This document shows, piece after piece, positions 61,255 to 64,000 of a stretch of DNA of 64,000 nucleotides. Position 1 is the first letter of the stretch; the number at the start of each line of letters is the position of its first letter. The position numbers were made by a program, and so were the translations under genes. The notes under the pieces were generated by a model. The model was not told where the DNA came from. It saw nothing but the letters and a program-made list of their open reading frames with translations, and did not search any database. Origin of the DNA: Niabella pedocola (GTDB taxonomy: Bacteria; Bacteroidota; Bacteroidia; Chitinophagales; Chitinophagaceae). The stretch covers positions 558,001-622,000 of the forward strand of contig NZ_JAJNEC010000005.1 of the NCBI RefSeq assembly GCF_021044425.1, given 5' to 3'.

Positions 61255-63054
61255 TTATTGATATACCGGCCATCCCTCTGTTTGCGACAACATATAGCCC
61301 ATACTTTTATAGTCATCCATCTGGGTTTTACCCACCGGCGACAGATAAGGGTTTACTCCGGTTTGGTTCAGGAACGGCAGCCGGCCATTGGTATTGACAC
61401 CCCGGTAAAATCCTTTTAAGGCGACCCCATTGTTACCATTGTAAACAATTGCGGAACCTGTAAGCGGTACTACCGAGATCTGCCCCACTTTGGCCGGAAC
61501 CAGCTCGGTAGGCAACTCGGCGGAGAAGTTTACCCAACCGCCGGATAACAGGTCTGGTTTGGCATCTGTATCCATATAATCCAATTTTTTCCAGCGTTTC
61601 AGATCCTGGTAACGGGAATACTCAAAAACAAATTCCATCCGGCGTTCTCTCCGGATCTCCCATAACAAAGCAGGCACTGAAGGGTCTTTTAACGGATCAT
61701 CGGGCAGGCCAGACAGGTTTAGGGGTGCTGTTTTGGTCACCCCTTTTGCAATGGCTTCCGGAGCCAACGGCCGGTTTCGTATCCTGTTAATCGAAACATC
61801 AATATCTGATTGCGTGGCAACACCTAATTCAGCCCGCGCTTCAATCCAGTTTAACAATACTTCCGCATACCGAAAAACAGGATAGTCCGTTTGATTTTTA
61901 TTGGAAGTAAATTCTACCGGTACGGATCCTCCGGCATCAACTGTTGCCACCACGCTTCTGGGCAGAAATTTATTGATATACCAGTAAGAAGCCCGGTTTC
62001 TGACATTGGGCTTATCGTAAAACGTAGCTTCCAGGCGTGCATCTCTTGTTTTAACCATATTCGACAAGGTAAAGTCACCGGCATTAACTACTCCTGAACT
62101 TTGATACGGTTTCCCATCCACACATATAAAGGATTTAATCAGGTCCGTAGTGGGTCCAAAAGCAACAGACTCCGACAAATTGTTATTGGTTGCAACGGCA
62201 TGTGTTACCCCAACGGCCGGATCGTAGTGCCGGTACATGATAACGTCTTTATTTCCCGCCAGTGTATTGGAGGTAAACAGCGTTCTAAAGTCAGTAGCAA
62301 TATCATATTTTCCGCTATTCATCACCAGTGCCGCAGCATCCTGGGCCAGCTGGAAAAATTTGTTGGACTGAGCTGCATTATTGTAGTAATATTTTTGCCA
62401 AGCACCTTCAGCAAGTGCAATCCTGGATGCAAAGGCCGCTACGATATACCGGTTCACCTGCTGATCGCCATCAGATGTTCTTACATTGCTCATGGCAAAT
62501 TTCAAATCCTCATATACCGCATCCATTACCTGGTTGCGTGGAGTACGTGGCTTGTACAGGTCGGCCAGATCTGTTTCTACAGGTACATAATCGAAATAAG
62601 GCACATCCCCGTAGGTAGAAACCAGTTCTGCGTATTCCATTGCTCTGAAAAAACGGCCAATACCCGTCCAATGGTTATACGCTTCTTCGGGCAAAACATC
62701 CTTCATCCTCGTTTTAACCCGGTCAAGCATAATATTGATCGAACGCAGGGTACTCATGCCCCAGATCCCACTATTGGGCACGGCCCTTGTAAAATTGCCC
62801 TGGTTGCCCATAATAAATACATCATCACTAAACGTAAAGCCAAGCAATGCCGCACCGGATTCGGCGCTGAACTGAGTACCGTATCCTACAAAGTAGCCTG
62901 TATAAAATTTATTAGCGTATAGTCTTACATTATCTTCAGAACTCCATGCCGTTTCATCCGGTTGGTTGGTCAATGGAGGTCTGTCCAAAAACTTTTTACA
63001 ACCGGTGGCTGCGGTTATTAAAAGAATCAATATAAATGTATATTTCTGTCTCAT
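61255..63054 (-). CDS. susD: SusD/RagB-type nutrient-binding lipoprotein
   Basis: This 599-residue lipoprotein has its lipobox at Cys19 (AATGC) followed by KKFLDRPPLTNQPDETAW, the SusD N-terminus. TPR-type helices hold the core (FFRAMEYAELVSTYGDVPYFD), and the C-terminus includes RNRPLAPEA and EIRRERRMEFVFEYSRYQDLKRWKKLD, typical of RagB/SusD. It caps the SusC channel on the outer surface. I chose ATG 63054, with an upstream frame lying in the SusC-SusD gap. Confidence 0.96.
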   Translation of the reverse strand: MRQKYTFILILLITAATGCKKFLDRPPLTNQPDETAWSSEDNVRLYANKFYTGYFVGYGTQFSAESGAALLGFTFSDDVFIMGNQGNFTRAVPNSGIWGMSTLRSINIMLDRVKTRMKDVLPEEAYNHWTGIGRFFRAMEYAELVSTYGDVPYFDYVPVETDLADLYKPRTPRNQVMDAVYEDLKFAMSNVRTSDGDQQVNRYIVAAFASRIALAEGAWQKYYYNNAAQSNKFFQLAQDAAALVMNSGKYDIATDFRTLFTSNTLAGNKDVIMYRHYDPAVGVTHAVATNNNLSESVAFGPTTDLIKSFICVDGKPYQSSGVVNAGDFTLSNMVKTRDARLEATFYDKPNVRNRASYWYINKFLPRSVVATVDAGGSVPVEFTSNKNQTDYPVFRYAEVLLNWIEARAELGVATQSDIDVSINRIRNRPLAPEAIAKGVTKTAPLNLSGLPDDPLKDPSVPALLWEIRRERRMEFVFEYSRYQDLKRWKKLDYMDTDAKPDLLSGGWVNFSAELPTELVPAKVGQISVVPLTGSAIVYNGNNGVALKGFYRGVNTNGRLPFLNQTGVNPYLSPVGKTQMDDYKSMGYMLSQTEGWPVYQ

Positions 63055-63088
63055 TTTTATTTGTTTTAAAGCAGGAGATGAAAGAGCA

Positions 63089-64000
63089 TTACAATCCAAT
63101 GTTTATACCCACAGAAGCAATCTTAAATGTGGGGTTCGATGTACCAGTACGGCCCAGGTTATAGGTACCATCGCCTTTTAGCATGGAAACACCCGAGATC
63201 GCCTCGGGATCAATGGGCAGTCCCCGCAATTTGTCAAAGGTGATAAAGTTTTCCATGGACATATAGAGCCGGGCTTGCTTCATCCTTGCCCGCCGGAGTA
63301 TACGTTCTGCTACATTATATCCCAAGGTGATATTCTTTACCCGGAAATAGGCCATGTTCAATAAATAACGTGTTTGCGGCACCATCACAAAACCGGAGTT
63401 TGAGCCGCCCATATCCCAGGCCCGCGGATAGAATGCGTCTGTACGATCAGCTCTCCAGTAGTTTCCGGCAATTGCCTGGGGCATGGCCCCTTCCTTTGCA
63501 AAATAGCCCGGGATGGCCAGCTGACCGGATCCCCAGATGCTTCTTTTGCCTACCCCCTGTCCCATTACAGAGAAATCAAAGGATTTATAATCAAGTGCAA
63601 TGCGAAAACCATACTCATATCTTGGCAACATATTTCCAATCACTACCCGGTCACCCGGATCTCCAAAGGTGCTTTTACCCGGAGTGATATACCCATCACC
63701 GTTTACATCCACAAACTTTACATCACCGGGGCTAACGAGTAAGATCTGGTTACCATCCTCAAAGAAGGTTTGGTATACTGGGTTATTTCCTGCCAGTTTA
63801 TTGGTGCGCTTAGCGGTTCCCTGCCAAATAATCGTTTCCTGTACAAACTTGCCATTGGCATCATATACAAAATCTTCTTTTTGATACAGCCGGTCGGTTA
63901 CATAGCCGTAGATATCACCATACCGCTTTCCGGTAACAAACGTATTGTCAATTTTCCGGTCTTCCCATTTAAGATTCCAATCCGCAGCCTTGGTTACCAC
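63089..64000 (-). CDS. susC: SusC/RagA TonB-dependent outer membrane transporter (C-terminal part)
   Basis: Only the last 303 residues are in the window; the rest lies to the right. The barrel strands ending in FKIASVGINIGL and the RLYMSMENFITFDKLRGLPIDPEA stretch are typical of SusC C-termini, and PEDFVYDANGKFVQ-like plug-proximal repeats occur before. It imports oligosaccharides with TonB energy, with SusD as lid. It starts the operon that continues with SusD, the DUF4623-like and GHL10 genes. Confidence 0.95.
   Translation of the reverse strand: MVTKAADWNLKWEDRKIDNTFVTGKRYGDIYGYVTDRLYQKEDFVYDANGKFVQETIIWQGTAKRTNKLAGNNPVYQTFFEDGNQILLVSPGDVKFVDVNGDGYITPGKSTFGDPGDRVVIGNMLPRYEYGFRIALDYKSFDFSVMGQGVGKRSIWGSGQLAIPGYFAKEGAMPQAIAGNYWRADRTDAFYPRAWDMGGSNSGFVMVPQTRYLLNMAYFRVKNITLGYNVAERILRRARMKQARLYMSMENFITFDKLRGLPIDPEAISGVSMLKGDGTYNLGRTGTSNPTFKIASVGINIGL

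Noticed and set aside
1..64000. CRISPR arrays, rRNA genes and intact insertion sequences
   Set aside because: No evenly spaced direct repeats of 25-40 bp, rRNA-like conserved stretches or transposase genes were seen.

Overview
The window is chromosomal DNA of a Bacteroidota bacterium, most likely family Chitinophagaceae. The evidence is a SusC/SusD pair with surface lipoproteins, a Reg_prop two-component sensor, FGGY and GH families typical of the group, start codons without Shine-Dalgarno sequences, and -7 boxes of the Bacteroidota type (TAnnTTTG). I see no rRNA, tRNA, CRISPR array, intact insertion sequence or prophage. Genes lie on both strands with many short operons.

Region by region: 0.2-3 kb holds a secreted protein of unknown function, a dienelactone hydrolase and a cytoplasmic GH43 enzyme, followed by 550 bp containing a hairpin and decayed REP-like repeats. 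3.6-8.2 kb is a regulator-rich stretch: two AraC-VOC gene pairs in series, a DUF1569 protein, two overlapping Crp/Fnr-like genes and an NmrA-type oxidoreductase. A 124-bp element with 13-bp terminal inverted repeats (MITE candidate) then separates these genes from a GH125 mannosidase. 10-17.5 kb carries a TMEM175-like channel, a DUF2007 protein and a complete tripartite RND efflux operon (adaptor, HAE1 pump, outer membrane factor). 17.5-22.6 kb has a GH106-like enzyme, a lipoprotein and a histidine phosphatase.

22.7-28.8 kb is a candidate carbohydrate catabolic operon: polyol-type MFS permease, 2-hydroxyacid dehydrogenase and two abutting FGGY kinases, with a divergent DeoR regulator. 29-36 kb is central and transport metabolism: acetyl-CoA synthetase, an MHS-family symporter with an unusual soluble insertion plus a small membrane partner, then a short membrane protein, a SulP transporter and a beta-carbonic anhydrase that probably handle bicarbonate. 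36-42 kb holds an AAA ATPase with a nuclease-like C-terminus behind tandem operator-like repeats, aconitase, a small PspC-like protein and a histidine kinase. 42.2-48.1 kb is signalling: ECF sigma, anti-sigma-like and DUF4097 genes on +, convergent with a large Reg_prop sensor kinase and its response regulator on -.

48.4-54.6 kb has the B12-dependent ribonucleotide reductase, DUF1543 and YyaL-type proteins. 54.8-58.2 kb is a compact set of an esterase divergent from an ATP-grasp ligase and a YbdK-type carboxylate-amine ligase, which could make an unknown amide-linked metabolite. 58.3-64 kb is a polysaccharide utilisation operon read leftward: SusC (cut by the window edge), SusD, a DUF4623-like lipoprotein and a GHL10 glycoside hydrolase.

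The best candidates for something undescribed are the amidoligase set, the two-kinase operon, the ATPase with its tandem operator repeats, and the MITE-like element. Functions are assigned from recognisable motifs and memory of families; no database search was possible.
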